From: Stieleria maiorica
GTDB lineage: Bacteria > Planctomycetota > Planctomycetia > Pirellulales > Pirellulaceae
NCBI RefSeq assembly: GCF_008035925.1
Contig: NZ_CP036264.1
Coordinates: 6,481,641-6,545,640, forward strand
Direction of reading: 5' to 3'
DNA: 64,000 nucleotides
The notes beneath the pieces were generated by a model, which worked only from the letters and a program-made list of their open reading frames with translations, did not search any database and was not told where the DNA came from. Positions 43,063 through 52,163 of the stretch are shown piece by piece. The translations under genes and the position numbers were made by a program. Position 1 is the first letter of the stretch. The number at the start of each line of letters is the position of its first letter.

Positions 43063-44439
43063 ATGCCATCTCCCCGCCTTTGCCTTCTCCTCGTGGTTTT
43101 TTCTGCTTTGGCAGTCGTCGACAGGACATCCGCGCAGGAGCGTCCTTACGACGTGTTCCCCGAAGCCAAACCTCCTTACTTTCGTGTGCGCTACAAGCCA
43201 TCAACCGAACCGGGCGAATTAATCTTTGCCGTGAACTACACCGTATGGATTCCACAAGGTGTCGAGACACTGCGTGGGATTGTCGTGCATCAACACGGTT
43301 GTGGCGAGGGTTCGTGCAGTTCCGGCCTGACGGGTGCATACGACCTGCACTGGCAAGCATTGGCCAAGAAACACAATTGTGCCTTGTTGTCGCCGTCGTA
43401 TGAACAACCCGAAAAGGCTGAATGTCAGATGTGGTGCGACCCACGCAATGGATCGGCTGCCGCCTTCGATCGCTCGCTCGTCGATCTCGGCAAGTTGTCC
43501 GGGCACCCGGAACTTGCCTCCGTCCCGCTTGCACTTTGGGGACACAGCGGAGGTGGGCACTGGTGTGGTGGGCTGGTGCTGACGCAACCTGAGCGTGTCG
43601 CAGCAGCATGGCTGCGTTCGGGCGTGCCCCTGCTGGTCGCCAATCCCGATCGACCAGCGATCAAACCGTACACTCTGTCCAGGGCAGCATTGCGCGTTCC
43701 AATCATGTGCAACCCCGGCACCAAGGAAGGTGTGACCGTGAAAGACGGTCGATTCGCCAAGGTTTGGCCCGCGAACCTCGCCTTTTTTGAAAAGGTCCGT
43801 GGTAGTGGGGGCCTGCTCGGAATAGCAATCGATCCACTGACCGCTCACGAATGTGGTAATTCGAGATATCTGGCGATCCCTTGGCTGGACCAATGTCTCA
43901 GTCTGCGCTTGCCTGACCAGCCGGGGCAGGCTCTGCGAGAGATTTCTCTTGAAGGGGCATGGCTGGCCGAGCCAACCGGTGCGACCGCAACCCGTGCCGC
44001 GAAATTCGAAGGTGATCCACTCAAGGTGGGATGGCTCCCAAATGAGGCCATCGCCGAAGCGTGGATGCAATTCCGAAAGGATACAAACGTGGTCGATGCG
44101 ACACCGCCTCCGGCGCCATCACGAGTGGAGCTGGATGGGCACCGGCTGCGTTGGTTTGCCGAGGCAGATGTTGAAAGTGGGATTCAGAAATTCATTGTTC
44201 TTCGCGACGGCAAATTTCTGGCAGAAGTCGCCGGTAGCGGCAGGAATCGCTTCGGACGCGACTTGTTTCAGAACTTGCAATACAGCGATACCCCTGCTCA
44301 ACCGCTGGCCAAAATGGAGTTCGTTGATGAAGCAGCGGAGCAAGCTGTCGACCATGGTTATTCGGTGGTCACCGTGAACACAGTGTGCCTGAAATCGATC
44401 CCCACCAGCGCAGTCCCCGCTGCTGGTGGCAATGATTGA
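43063..44439 (+). CDS. Secreted alpha/beta hydrolase
   Basis: 458 residues from the ATG at 43063 (an in-frame TTG at 43006 would add 19 residues before the leader). Signal peptide: [21 protein letters not shown]. The hydrolase core has the nucleophile elbow GHSGGG in [19 protein letters not shown], preceded by [14 protein letters not shown] (oxyanion-hole side) and [11 protein letters not shown]; a later Asp/His pair could lie in [20 protein letters not shown]. This is an esterase/dienelactone-hydrolase-like fold, and the extracytoplasmic location fits several Cys residues that could form disulfides. The C-terminal 100 residues ([41 protein letters not shown]) look like a fibronectin type III-like module. 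Substrate unknown; an ester on a polysaccharide is plausible. Confidence 0.82.
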   Translation: MPSPRLCLLLVVFSALAVVDRTSAQERPYDVFPEAKPPYFRVRYKPSTEPGELIFAVNYTVWIPQGVETLRGIVVHQHGCGEGSCSSGLTGAYDLHWQALAKKHNCALLSPSYEQPEKAECQMWCDPRNGSAAAFDRSLVDLGKLSGHPELASVPLALWGHSGGGHWCGGLVLTQPERVAAAWLRSGVPLLVANPDRPAIKPYTLSRAALRVPIMCNPGTKEGVTVKDGRFAKVWPANLAFFEKVRGSGGLLGIAIDPLTAHECGNSRYLAIPWLDQCLSLRLPDQPGQALREISLEGAWLAEPTGATATRAAKFEGDPLKVGWLPNEAIAEAWMQFRKDTNVVDATPPPAPSRVELDGHRLRWFAEADVESGIQKFIVLRDGKFLAEVAGSGRNRFGRDLFQNLQYSDTPAQPLAKMEFVDEAAEQAVDHGYSVVTVNTVCLKSIPTSAVPAAGGND

Positions 44440-44475
44440 CCGCGATTGATGAATGTTCGGCGCCCACCCATAACG

Positions 44476-46857
44476 CTATTGTTTCTTGTCAATCTTGACG
44501 ACGTGCGTCTGCCGGAGCAGATTCTGCCAATCGCCGAGTTGGTCAAGCGAATCGATTGACTGGAAACAGGGGACAAGCACATCGAGTTCGGACAGCAATG
44601 TGTCGATGTTGTCGGCTTTCTCCAGTGATCGTTTCCGCAAGGTCGACTCAAAGACAGGCGGGCCATCCAAGGAAGGCGAGTCCGCGGGATAAGACTGGTA
44701 CCTCTCGGCTCGAGTTCCCTTTCGGTAGTAGTCGTAACCTTCGTAACCCGCCGCATCGCTGACCTGAACACGCAGCGTCGCAACCCTCAGCTCTTTCGAA
44801 ATCGTGGTCGCGAGTTCATTCAGGTTGCGAATCCTGTAGTTACCCAATGCATGCAGACTCGTCCAAGGCAGCGGTGAATCCCCGTCCGTCCAGGCCATCA
44901 AGGCGATGCCGTCAATCGAGGGCAATCCCTCCCGCGGCTGCCAACTTCGCGAATCGGCAAACTGGTTCGCCAGCCAACTCGCAACACGTTTGGTGCCGGC
45001 TTTCGCCAAAACCAGCTCGTAGCTCCCGTCGTGCAGCATCAACCCGACCATTCGTTTCGGTTTCGCGAGGCTCGGGGCGTACCGAGAAATTAACTCTCGC
45101 ATCTTTTCACGGTCAGCCTTGCGCGTCGGAAGCTGGTCGGTGAGCGTTTCGTCCTTGTAGGTGATGGTTGTCTGCGCTCCAGCTTTCAACAGCATTTCGG
45201 TTAGTTCAAAATTGGCATTTTTCGTGCTGTGAAAGACAGGTGGCCTGCCATCGGCAATGGTGACTTGATTGACGTCGACACCTTTCTGGATCATTAGCGT
45301 TGCCAGCGACACCGTGTCCGGGTTGTCAGCATCGGAGTTTTGGCAGACCCGTTGCAACAGTGTCGATTCCGGACCATCGCCGCCCGGTCGGATGGCCGCG
45401 ATGTTGGGCTCAAGCCCTCCATCGATCAACTCTCGGAGTTGCGACCAGTCTTCGTCCTGAATTGCCGCATGCACCTTGTACCAAACGTCGGGTTGATTCG
45501 GTGAACCGGCATTTTTCAGTATTTCCACACAACGCTCGTAGTCAGCACGTTTTTCGATGGCGAACTCCGGATACTTCAAGACGGCCATCCACTCGAACTC
45601 CAGGACGGTTCGTGCCGACTCTCCGAACGAGCTTTGGTACAGAGCGTCAGCCCCGCTCTGAATGCACTGCTCCAACCATTCCGCGTTCAATGTTCGTGCA
45701 AGCAGCATCAAGCAAGAATGGCCAACCGCATTGGGTAAGTTGATGTCCGCGCCCGCATCCAAGAGTGGTTGCGTACGCCGCTCGAATTTCCGGCTCCCGT
45801 ATTCCTGCGAGGCGTAGGTCATCAACAACGGGGACGCGCCTGCGAATTCAGCCGCACCGGATAACCTGTCACGGTTTCTTTGATTCACGTCGCAGCCCAG
45901 CTCGATCAACAGTTGCAACGTCGCCGGTCGTCCGTGCAGCGTAGCGATCGATAAAGGTGTCCAGCCGTCGAACTCGGGCATACCGCAGAGCGAATTCCAC
46001 TTCACGCCTTGTGAATCTGCCTGGCGCAGAGCATCCAGGTCATTGTTATTGATGGCAGTTTCGATCTGCTGGGCGGTCATTCTTGGTGCATCCGCCTCGG
46101 TCAACTCGAAAAACAACTTGCGGGTTGACCCGCCGATCTCTTGCGCCAACTCGGCAGCGGCCGCTCCTTCACGCGTCGTCTTCTCTAGATCGGCTCCGGC
46201 TGCGATCAATGCGGGAAGCACGTGGCGCGAAGCTTCGGTGATCGCCACGTGCAGAGGAGTCAGGCCGTCTTTGTCTTTGAGGTCGGTTTTCAACCTGGGT
46301 GATTCAGCTAGCGACGCAACCACTTCAGGCTGGTCCCAAAACGCAGCGACATGCAGAGGCGTGCTTTTGTCGTGATCGCGTGCGTTGACGTCGGCTCCGG
46401 CCTCAATCAACGCTCGTGCTGCGGCGACTTGCTTGGCTTCAATCGCAACGTGCAGCGGCGGCGACCCGAACGCGGTGGGCCGGTTCAAATCGGCCCCGTT
46501 CTTCATCAACAGCGCGAGGCATGGGAGGTGTCCGAAACGAGCGGCCAGATGCAGTGCCGTCCAGCCCATCGCCATTCCGCCCGTCTCGCAATCGTCCCAG
46601 GACGTGTGATAGAGCATCATACGTTCGCCGGTCGAAAAAGGTGTCGCATCGTGACTGATCGCCGTGACGTCCGCACCGGCTTCGATCAGTACCTGGGCAA
46701 CCTGTTCGTATCCGGCGCGACAAGCCAGCATCAGTGGCGTATGCCCCAGCGTGGACTTGCGGTCATCAACCGCTTCAACCGACTCACCAGATGCAAGCAG
46801 CGTCATCACCTCGTCCGAACGACCTTTCTCTGACGCCAGTAGTAGCGACTGACTCAT
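44476..46857 (-). CDS. Large ankyrin-repeat protein
   Basis: 793 residues from the ATG at 46857, which has a GAGGAG box (an in-frame start at 46914 lacks one). Residues 1-600 are ankyrin repeats with the usual TPLHxA...AARxLIEAGADVNxRDxD pattern, e.g. HTPLMLACRAGYEQVAQVLIEAGADV, WTALHLAARFGHLPCLALLMKNGADLN, PLHVAIEAKQVAAARALIEAGADVNARD, SPLLMTY..., and about ten more. No signal peptide, so cytoplasmic. The last 200 residues (RMVGLMLHDGSYELVLAKAGTKRVASWL, LPWTSLHALGNYRIRNLNELATTISKELRVATLRVQVSD) are a separate domain I do not recognise. It precedes a HEAT-repeat gene on the same strand by 240 bp. Such solenoid proteins often act as partner-binding or immunity proteins; no toxin gene is seen nearby. 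Confidence 0.88.
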   Translation of the reverse strand: MSQSLLLASEKGRSDEVMTLLASGESVEAVDDRKSTLGHTPLMLACRAGYEQVAQVLIEAGADVTAISHDATPFSTGERMMLYHTSWDDCETGGMAMGWTALHLAARFGHLPCLALLMKNGADLNRPTAFGSPPLHVAIEAKQVAAARALIEAGADVNARDHDKSTPLHVAAFWDQPEVVASLAESPRLKTDLKDKDGLTPLHVAITEASRHVLPALIAAGADLEKTTREGAAAAELAQEIGGSTRKLFFELTEADAPRMTAQQIETAINNNDLDALRQADSQGVKWNSLCGMPEFDGWTPLSIATLHGRPATLQLLIELGCDVNQRNRDRLSGAAEFAGASPLLMTYASQEYGSRKFERRTQPLLDAGADINLPNAVGHSCLMLLARTLNAEWLEQCIQSGADALYQSSFGESARTVLEFEWMAVLKYPEFAIEKRADYERCVEILKNAGSPNQPDVWYKVHAAIQDEDWSQLRELIDGGLEPNIAAIRPGGDGPESTLLQRVCQNSDADNPDTVSLATLMIQKGVDVNQVTIADGRPPVFHSTKNANFELTEMLLKAGAQTTITYKDETLTDQLPTRKADREKMRELISRYAPSLAKPKRMVGLMLHDGSYELVLAKAGTKRVASWLANQFADSRSWQPREGLPSIDGIALMAWTDGDSPLPWTSLHALGNYRIRNLNELATTISKELRVATLRVQVSDAAGYEGYDYYRKGTRAERYQSYPADSPSLDGPPVFESTLRKRSLEKADNIDTLLSELDVLVPCFQSIDSLDQLGDWQNLLRQTHVVKIDKKQ

Positions 46858-47096
46858 GTTGTCTCCTCGGGGCAGCCTGCGTGAATTGGCTAGAATTGTC
46901 GCAGCGCATGACATTCGCGAGATGGCGCCAGTTTATTGCACCAACTCTCTCTGCCGGCTACGATTGCCCTGCATGAAGTTGCAAGGTGTCCGATAGCTCG
47001 GGCCATTGTAGCGACCAGCTCACACGGGGCGAACGTCCGAGCAATGCTATTCACGCTGACCGGATAGCTGTAAACAGCATCGACGAGCGACTGAAG

Positions 47097-49394
47097 TCAT
47101 GCGATCTTCGACTGTATCCACAACCGGAGGCTTTTCGTGAGGGGGCCGTTCGCTGCTGGCGTCACAGCACTTCCGATCGCTTTCCGCAACGCTGCGTTCG
47201 TCGTCATTGCCAATAGGGTTTCTGCCGAGACGCGATCAGGTTGCTCCTTGTTCAGCAGCAGCGCAAGATCATCTTCGGTCAACGCCTCGCTGCGGGACAG
47301 GTGCCACATCGCACGCCGCACGATGTCCGGATCAGGGTCATTGAGCGATTGCCGGAGACTGGAGGTGAAATCGCCCGAAGGGTCGGCGGCCAATTGCTCG
47401 ATCGTCGCCTGTCGTACCCGAACCGAATCGTCCGTTAGGAACGGCAGCAGCCTTGAGATCACGTCTTCCCGAACATCGGAATTCGGCAGCCAGGATCCAA
47501 GCACCCGAATGACCGTGGAACGCTGTAAGAAGGTTGATTCGCTCGTCAGCACCGACGTCAATCGATCAACGAGCCTGTCATCCACGTCTGTGAGATTGCT
47601 GACCAAGGCGATCAGCTTTGACTGAAGAACGGGATTTTCTTCCGCTTCGATTTGGGCGAATAAATGGCCTTGCAGCGGTGTCAAGTCTGCCCCGAATCCG
47701 TCCATCGCGTCAACGACCGCCCAGCGATGTGTCTTGGGAAGATCATTCAAATTGTCGAAGAACCATCGTTGGGCGTCTTCCGATTTAGCGAACATGAATT
47801 TTGCAGTGGTGACGCGGCCGAAGTGACCAGATAGCAGGTCGGCCGCCGCAGCCTGGTATGCCCTCGGATCCGATTCATCGATCTCGCCGCGGTGCATCAA
47901 CACGCTGATCGCGACCGATTGCTCTTCCTCCTCTCCATTTTGGTACAGCATCCACAATTGTTGATTCGTGCCGTGGGACATGACCAGTGTGCGATAGTCG
48001 TCACGGTTTGTCGAACACACATCACGGACAAAGTCACCACGACAAAGCCGATCGCACAGATCCTGGCATTGCCCGGCAGTGACTTTCTGTTTTCCGATCG
48101 CAGCGCCCAGCCTGCTGTTGTTGTTCCGGTGTAACCGTCCAATCAGCTGCCCAACTTTGGCGTCATCCAGCGGTTCGAGATGCTCCAGCATCGCTGCCGC
48201 AGCCCAGCGCGTCTTCGGGGCGTCGTCGTCGAGTAACTCCAGAATCGTGTCCCACGCTCGTAACGCGTAGGGTTGAAACGGGGCAAATTCCTTCGTGGCT
48301 TGAACGAGGTTGTGATCGCCGACGAAGTTGGCATGATACCTGCGTACGGCAGCGGCGATATTGTCCACGTCAAACGAGTCTGGCTTCACGTCGAACGAAC
48401 CCAGATGTGGTGGCGTTGACACGTTTTTTGGCCGTCTGGATTTCTGTCGTTGTTTTTCGATCGCTTGCGACCTTTTGCCAGTGATCTGTTGAAGTCGCGA
48501 GACGATACTTCCCCAGGGAAACTGGGGGTCGGGCATCAGCAAGGCTCGAACGTCAAAGTCGTCGTCGTCAATGTCTTTCGGTTCTGCGAACGAATAGAAG
48601 TCGCTCGGGGGCAGCCGAACATCATGTTCAAGACAATGATCGGCCAAGCGTCTTGCGTCAGCTTTCAGCGTCGGTTCGATGGTCTGCTTGCGCTCACGAA
48701 GCAGCGTGTAAGCCGCAGTCGCCGCCAGCAGCGGGACGGGCTCCGAATCGCTCAACGTCTCGCCATTGACGATCTGTTGCAGTGTTTGGAAGTGCTCCCG
48801 TTGGGCACCGCCTCCACTCAAATAGCTACAGGACAACAGTGCGGAACTGCGAACGAATTCGTGTTCGTTCTTGTCCTGAGCGACGTCCAGCAACGTCCGA
48901 CAGGACGCGAAAGCATGAGCGGGAAAGAATGCCAAGATGTAGGCTGCGGCGACGGCCGTTCGCGGGTCAGAGTCCTGCACCAGTGCTTCGTACAGCGGTG
49001 CACCCGTCCCCACCGCCAGATAGCATTCCAATCCCTCTGGCTGACTGCAATGTTTGCCCTTATTGTCGTCGTCATCTGCCAGGGCCAGAAAATCCGGGAG
49101 TTTAACGTTGGATCTGATGTCCTCGGCAAACCCCACCGCGAAGGCCAGCAACGTTTCCAGAATCTTCGCCTTGTCCGGCACGTCCTGGTAACGCAGCATT
49201 TGTTGCAGGACACCGATCGCCGGGACTGTCGCCGAATAGACGCTGCCCTGGTGAAACAGGTTGCAGGAAAATGAGTAAAACGTACTGCGTCGTTTCTCCG
49301 GATCCGGGTCCAGGACCGACTTGAGTTGATCCGGTACGTCGATCGCAGTCCCATACGCGTAACTGAGATCCATCCACGGAATCTCGTCGATCAT
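47097..49394 (-). CDS. HEAT-repeat protein
   Basis: 765 residues from the ATG at 49394. Upstream in-frame codons reach 49523, but no ribosome-binding site supports them and the family usually begins near MIDEIPWMDLSYAYG, as here. The N-terminal segment MIDEIPW...DVPDQLKSVL...RSTFYSFSCNLFHQGSVYSATVPAIGVLQQML closely matches the opening of HEAT-repeat proteins common in actinobacteria and planctomycetes (W..L.HAYG.A.DVP...HQG..Y.A). The rest is a solenoid: WAAAAMLEHLEPLDDAKV, STFLQRSTVIRVLGSWL, DDSVRVRQATIEQLAAD, DPDPDIVRRAMWHLSR. Cytoplasmic. Function unknown; it lies beside an ankyrin protein in the same direction, and the pair could be immunity or scaffold proteins (inference). Confidence 0.85.
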   Translation of the reverse strand: MIDEIPWMDLSYAYGTAIDVPDQLKSVLDPDPEKRRSTFYSFSCNLFHQGSVYSATVPAIGVLQQMLRYQDVPDKAKILETLLAFAVGFAEDIRSNVKLPDFLALADDDDNKGKHCSQPEGLECYLAVGTGAPLYEALVQDSDPRTAVAAAYILAFFPAHAFASCRTLLDVAQDKNEHEFVRSSALLSCSYLSGGGAQREHFQTLQQIVNGETLSDSEPVPLLAATAAYTLLRERKQTIEPTLKADARRLADHCLEHDVRLPPSDFYSFAEPKDIDDDDFDVRALLMPDPQFPWGSIVSRLQQITGKRSQAIEKQRQKSRRPKNVSTPPHLGSFDVKPDSFDVDNIAAAVRRYHANFVGDHNLVQATKEFAPFQPYALRAWDTILELLDDDAPKTRWAAAAMLEHLEPLDDAKVGQLIGRLHRNNNSRLGAAIGKQKVTAGQCQDLCDRLCRGDFVRDVCSTNRDDYRTLVMSHGTNQQLWMLYQNGEEEEQSVAISVLMHRGEIDESDPRAYQAAAADLLSGHFGRVTTAKFMFAKSEDAQRWFFDNLNDLPKTHRWAVVDAMDGFGADLTPLQGHLFAQIEAEENPVLQSKLIALVSNLTDVDDRLVDRLTSVLTSESTFLQRSTVIRVLGSWLPNSDVREDVISRLLPFLTDDSVRVRQATIEQLAADPSGDFTSSLRQSLNDPDPDIVRRAMWHLSRSEALTEDDLALLLNKEQPDRVSAETLLAMTTNAALRKAIGSAVTPAANGPLTKSLRLWIQSKIA

Positions 49395-49640
49395 CGAGAG
49401 GTCAGGTTGTCCAGGAAGGTTGATCGCAGTCAAGGTTGAGCCCCGCGAATCGATAGAGTCGGTCCAGTCTGTCCGACACAATCTAACACGTGTCTGCTGC
49501 ATTGTTGTGTGGCAGATCGGCAACCAAACAGAGCGACAACAAGAACGACGTGGGGGAAACTTGCTAGAATGCCCCTCTTCTTTGCAGCGTCACAGATCCT
49601 GGTGATGACGGAACTGAAATCGGCAAACAACGGCAATGGC

Positions 49641-51107
49641 ATGATGATGGACCGCATGAACCTGATCGAACTGCGAGACCGGCTGACGACTTTGTTCGGC
49701 ATCGTAATTCTTGGCCTGTCCGGTGCTGCTTCTGCTGCGGAGGACGCGGACGCTCCGGACGTCTTGTTCATTGTCGTAGACGACATGAACGACTGGATTT
49801 CCTTGCTTGATCCTGACGCTCCGATCAAGACGCCGAATCTTGAGCGGCTGGCACGGCGCGGGATGTTGTTTACACGCGCTTACTGTGCTTCGCCGGCTTG
49901 CAACCCTTCGCGAGCGGCCACGCTGACGGGGCTGCGGCCTTCGACAACGGGTGTCTATGGCAACAAGAGCGATTGGCGTGGTGCGGTGCCCGATCGCAGG
50001 ACGATCATGCAGCAGTTCATGGTCGCCGGATATGACGTGCGCGGAGCCGGCAAGATCTTTCATCATCATCTGGGCGGAGCCTTTCACGATGACGAATCGT
50101 TCCGCAATTTCCAGCCGATGCGTCCGCAGAAATATCCGCCGAACAAACTGAACGGCGCTCCCGAGTATGGTTCGCCCAACACCGATTGGGGACAGTGGCC
50201 GAGCCGGGAGGAAGACTCGATTGATTTCCATACGGCCAGCTACTGCGTCGGCGTACTGAGCCGCCCGGCCAGCGGTCAGCCACTGTTTCTTGCGTGTGGA
50301 ATTTACAAACCGCATTCGCCGTTTTTTGCTCCGGCTGATTACCACAACGCCTACGGCGACATCGCACTGCCGGCTCGAAAAGAAGACGACTGGAGGGACC
50401 TTCCAGCCGGTGCGGCTTCGTTGCTGCGCAGCACGAAGTGGTTCTGGCAGGGAATGATGAATGTCGAGAAGAAGCAGGAAGGCTCCTACCAGAACTTCAT
50501 TCAAGCGTACGCGGCCTGCACGGCTTTCGCCGATGCCCAGATCGGTCGCGTGCTCGATGCGCTGGACAAGAGCCCGCGACGCGACAGCACCATTGTCGTG
50601 CTGTGGTCAGACCACGGCTTTCATCTGGGTGAGAAAGACCACATTGAAAAATTTGCCTTGTGGGAGAAGAGCAATCACATTCCCTTCATCGTGGTTGCTC
50701 CCAGCGTAGCGAAGCCCGGCAGTCGTTGCCGTCGGCCGGTGGACATGACGTCGCTTTATCCGACCTTGCTGGAACTGTGCGGGCTGCCCGCCGATGCGAA
50801 TTGCGACGGCGACAGTCTCGTACCGCTGCTCCGTGATCCAAACGCGAAGTGGATTTCGCCGGCGATGATGACTTACATGCGAGGCAATCACGCCGTGCGA
50901 AGTGACCGCTGGCGCTACATCCGTTATGCGGATGGTAGTGAAGAACTCTACGATCACGATGCGGATCCAAACGAGTGGCACAACCTCGCGGGGCAGAAGC
51001 GTTATGCCGAAGTCATCGCCTCGCATAGCAAGTGGCTGCCGACAACCGAGGCGAAACAGGTGCCGGACTTGAAGAGGCGCCAGCCCAGACCCGAGATTAA
51101 ACGATGA
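49641..51107 (+). CDS. Sulfatase, iduronate-2-sulfatase-like
   Basis: About 488 residues from the ATG at 49641; starts at 49644, 49647 or 49656 would give the same signal peptide (RLTTLFGIVILGLSGAASA). The sulfatase core begins APDVLFIVVDDMNDW (metal-binding Asp pair), then the formylglycine motif CNPSR in ASPACNPSRAATLTGLRPS, SDHGFHLGEKDHIEKF and a C-terminal RYADGSEELYDHDADPNEWHNL. The FIVVDDMND..., ACNPSR and HGFHLGE features are those of iduronate-2-sulfatase/choline-sulfatase-type enzymes. It should remove sulfate from polysaccharides outside the cytoplasm. It overlaps the next, broken sulfatase frame as ATGA, so an operon of two sulfatases once existed here. The divergent HEAT gene lies about 250 bp away. 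Confidence 0.88.
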   Translation: MMMDRMNLIELRDRLTTLFGIVILGLSGAASAAEDADAPDVLFIVVDDMNDWISLLDPDAPIKTPNLERLARRGMLFTRAYCASPACNPSRAATLTGLRPSTTGVYGNKSDWRGAVPDRRTIMQQFMVAGYDVRGAGKIFHHHLGGAFHDDESFRNFQPMRPQKYPPNKLNGAPEYGSPNTDWGQWPSREEDSIDFHTASYCVGVLSRPASGQPLFLACGIYKPHSPFFAPADYHNAYGDIALPARKEDDWRDLPAGAASLLRSTKWFWQGMMNVEKKQEGSYQNFIQAYAACTAFADAQIGRVLDALDKSPRRDSTIVVLWSDHGFHLGEKDHIEKFALWEKSNHIPFIVVAPSVAKPGSRCRRPVDMTSLYPTLLELCGLPADANCDGDSLVPLLRDPNAKWISPAMMTYMRGNHAVRSDRWRYIRYADGSEELYDHDADPNEWHNLAGQKRYAEVIASHSKWLPTTEAKQVPDLKRRQPRPEIKR

Positions 51108-51304
51108 ATCCGGCGGCATCAACAATCTTCAATTTATTGATTGTCGTTCGTGCGGCGTTGCTGCCATCGGCCGCCACGAAGGAGTCTGTCGCCGCTGTTA
51201 ACGTGTTGTTCGTCGCGATCGTCGATCCGCGTCCGGCCACCACTGGCCTTTCTCGGCAACACAGCTATCTGCCCGGTATGATCCCAGGAAATGCAGGCCA
51301 CTAA
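51104..51304 (+). pseudogene. 5' remnant of a second sulfatase gene
   Basis: 66 codons, starting with ATG that overlaps the previous stop as ATGA. A leader (STIFNLLIVVRAALLPSAATK) is followed by VNVLFVAIVDPRPATTGL, which aligns by eye with the start of sulfatases (PNVLFIAVDDLRPxLGCYG). The paired Asp that binds metal is degraded to VD and the Leu to Pro. The frame stops after PGMIPGNAGH, with no downstream sulfatase sequence; DUF1772 follows. The gene must have lost nearly all of its length by deletion. It is unlikely to be active. Confidence 0.6.
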
Positions 51305-51334
51305 GACTAAATCGCGGGGAGGCAACGGCGAGCA

Positions 51335-51808
51335 ATGACCACAATCCTGATGCTGCTCACACTGATTTCGATTGCCGGCAGTGGGCTGATGGCGGGCTTG
51401 TTTTTTGTCTTCTCCGTTTCGGTGATGAATGCTCTGGCACAGATGCCTGCGCAGGAAGGCATGAAGGCGATGCAGCTGATCAATCGCACCATCCTTAACG
51501 CCTGGTTCCTCAGCGCGTTCTTTGGAACGGCTCTTGCCTGTTTGCTCCTCGCAGCCGTCTCCACATGGCGGCGTCCGCCCGACTCTGGCTGGGCGATCGC
51601 TGGAGCATGCCTGTATTTGCTGGGCGGTTTCATGATCACCGCATTCTTCAACGTCCCGCTCAACAACTCGCTCGACAAGCTGTCGGCGGATGATCCGGCG
51701 AGTCACGCAGAGTGGACGCGTTACGTTGCGATTTGGACTCGCTGGAATCATTTTCGCGCAGCGGCATGTATCTTGGCGTGCGTTCTGCTCGCGATTGGGC
51801 TGCCGTAG
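51335..51808 (+). CDS. DUF1772 family membrane protein
   Basis: 157 residues with four membrane segments: TILMLLTLISIAGSGLMAGLFFVFSVSVM, LNAWFLSAFFGTALACLLLAAV, AIAGACLYLLGGFMITAFF and CILACVLLAIGLP. The LMAGLFFVFSVSVMNAL opening and NVPLNNSLDKL..DPASHAEWTRYVAIWTRWNHFRA (with N-x-P and W-x-x-x-N-x-x-R) are the DUF1772 pattern, related to fungal anthrone oxygenase. The molecular function in bacteria is unknown. An AGGC box precedes the ATG. It is followed about 30 bp later by the broken start of an NmrA-like NAD(P)-binding gene, a combination compatible with a lost redox operon. Confidence 0.85.
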   Translation: MTTILMLLTLISIAGSGLMAGLFFVFSVSVMNALAQMPAQEGMKAMQLINRTILNAWFLSAFFGTALACLLLAAVSTWRRPPDSGWAIAGACLYLLGGFMITAFFNVPLNNSLDKLSADDPASHAEWTRYVAIWTRWNHFRAAACILACVLLAIGLP

Positions 51809-51839
51809 TAGCGGCTGAAAGCAAGTCTGAACTTCAACA

Positions 51840-51970
51840 GAACGAAATGAAAAAGCGAAAACGGTGCTTGTGCTTGGTGCCACGGGCGCAACCGGACGAC
51901 TGCTGACTGACGAAGCAACTGCTTGACCAAGGCTAGAGGGTCAAAGCAATTGTTCGATCCCCAGGGGCAT
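51840..51970 (+). pseudogene. Broken copy of an NAD(P)-binding gene
   Basis: Starts AT-GAAAAAGCG then TVLVLGATGATGRLLT in one frame. A 4-bp duplication (tgactgac) shifts the frame, and a TAG (ggctagagg, against ggcctgagg in the other copy) stops it. The nucleotide sequence is close to 28520-28630 over about 100 bp. After the break it joins the gcggtcagattcaccgc repeat tract at 51984. Confidence 0.75.
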
Positions 51971-51983
51971 TGCCGGCTTCAAC

Positions 51984-52003
51984 GCGGCGGTCAGATTCAC
52001 CGC
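51984..52003. repeat. gcggcggtcagattcaccgc tract, copy 5
   Basis: The same 20-bp tract appears at 25223 (partial), 25941, 38958 and 41318. Here it joins directly to the broken NAD(P)-binding gene, 160 bp upstream of the next gene. Confidence 0.7.
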
Positions 52004-52163
52004 TGCGCCGAATCGAATGACGGAATGTGCGTTGGAGGGGCCAAGCTCGGCGGCGAGTCGGGAGGCCTTGATACGCTACACTCAAATCGACGTCGATCTG
52101 TTTTTGAACCATTCAAGGGCCTTCGCGAGAAATTACGTCCGCCGGCCTCAATGGAGAATCGCA

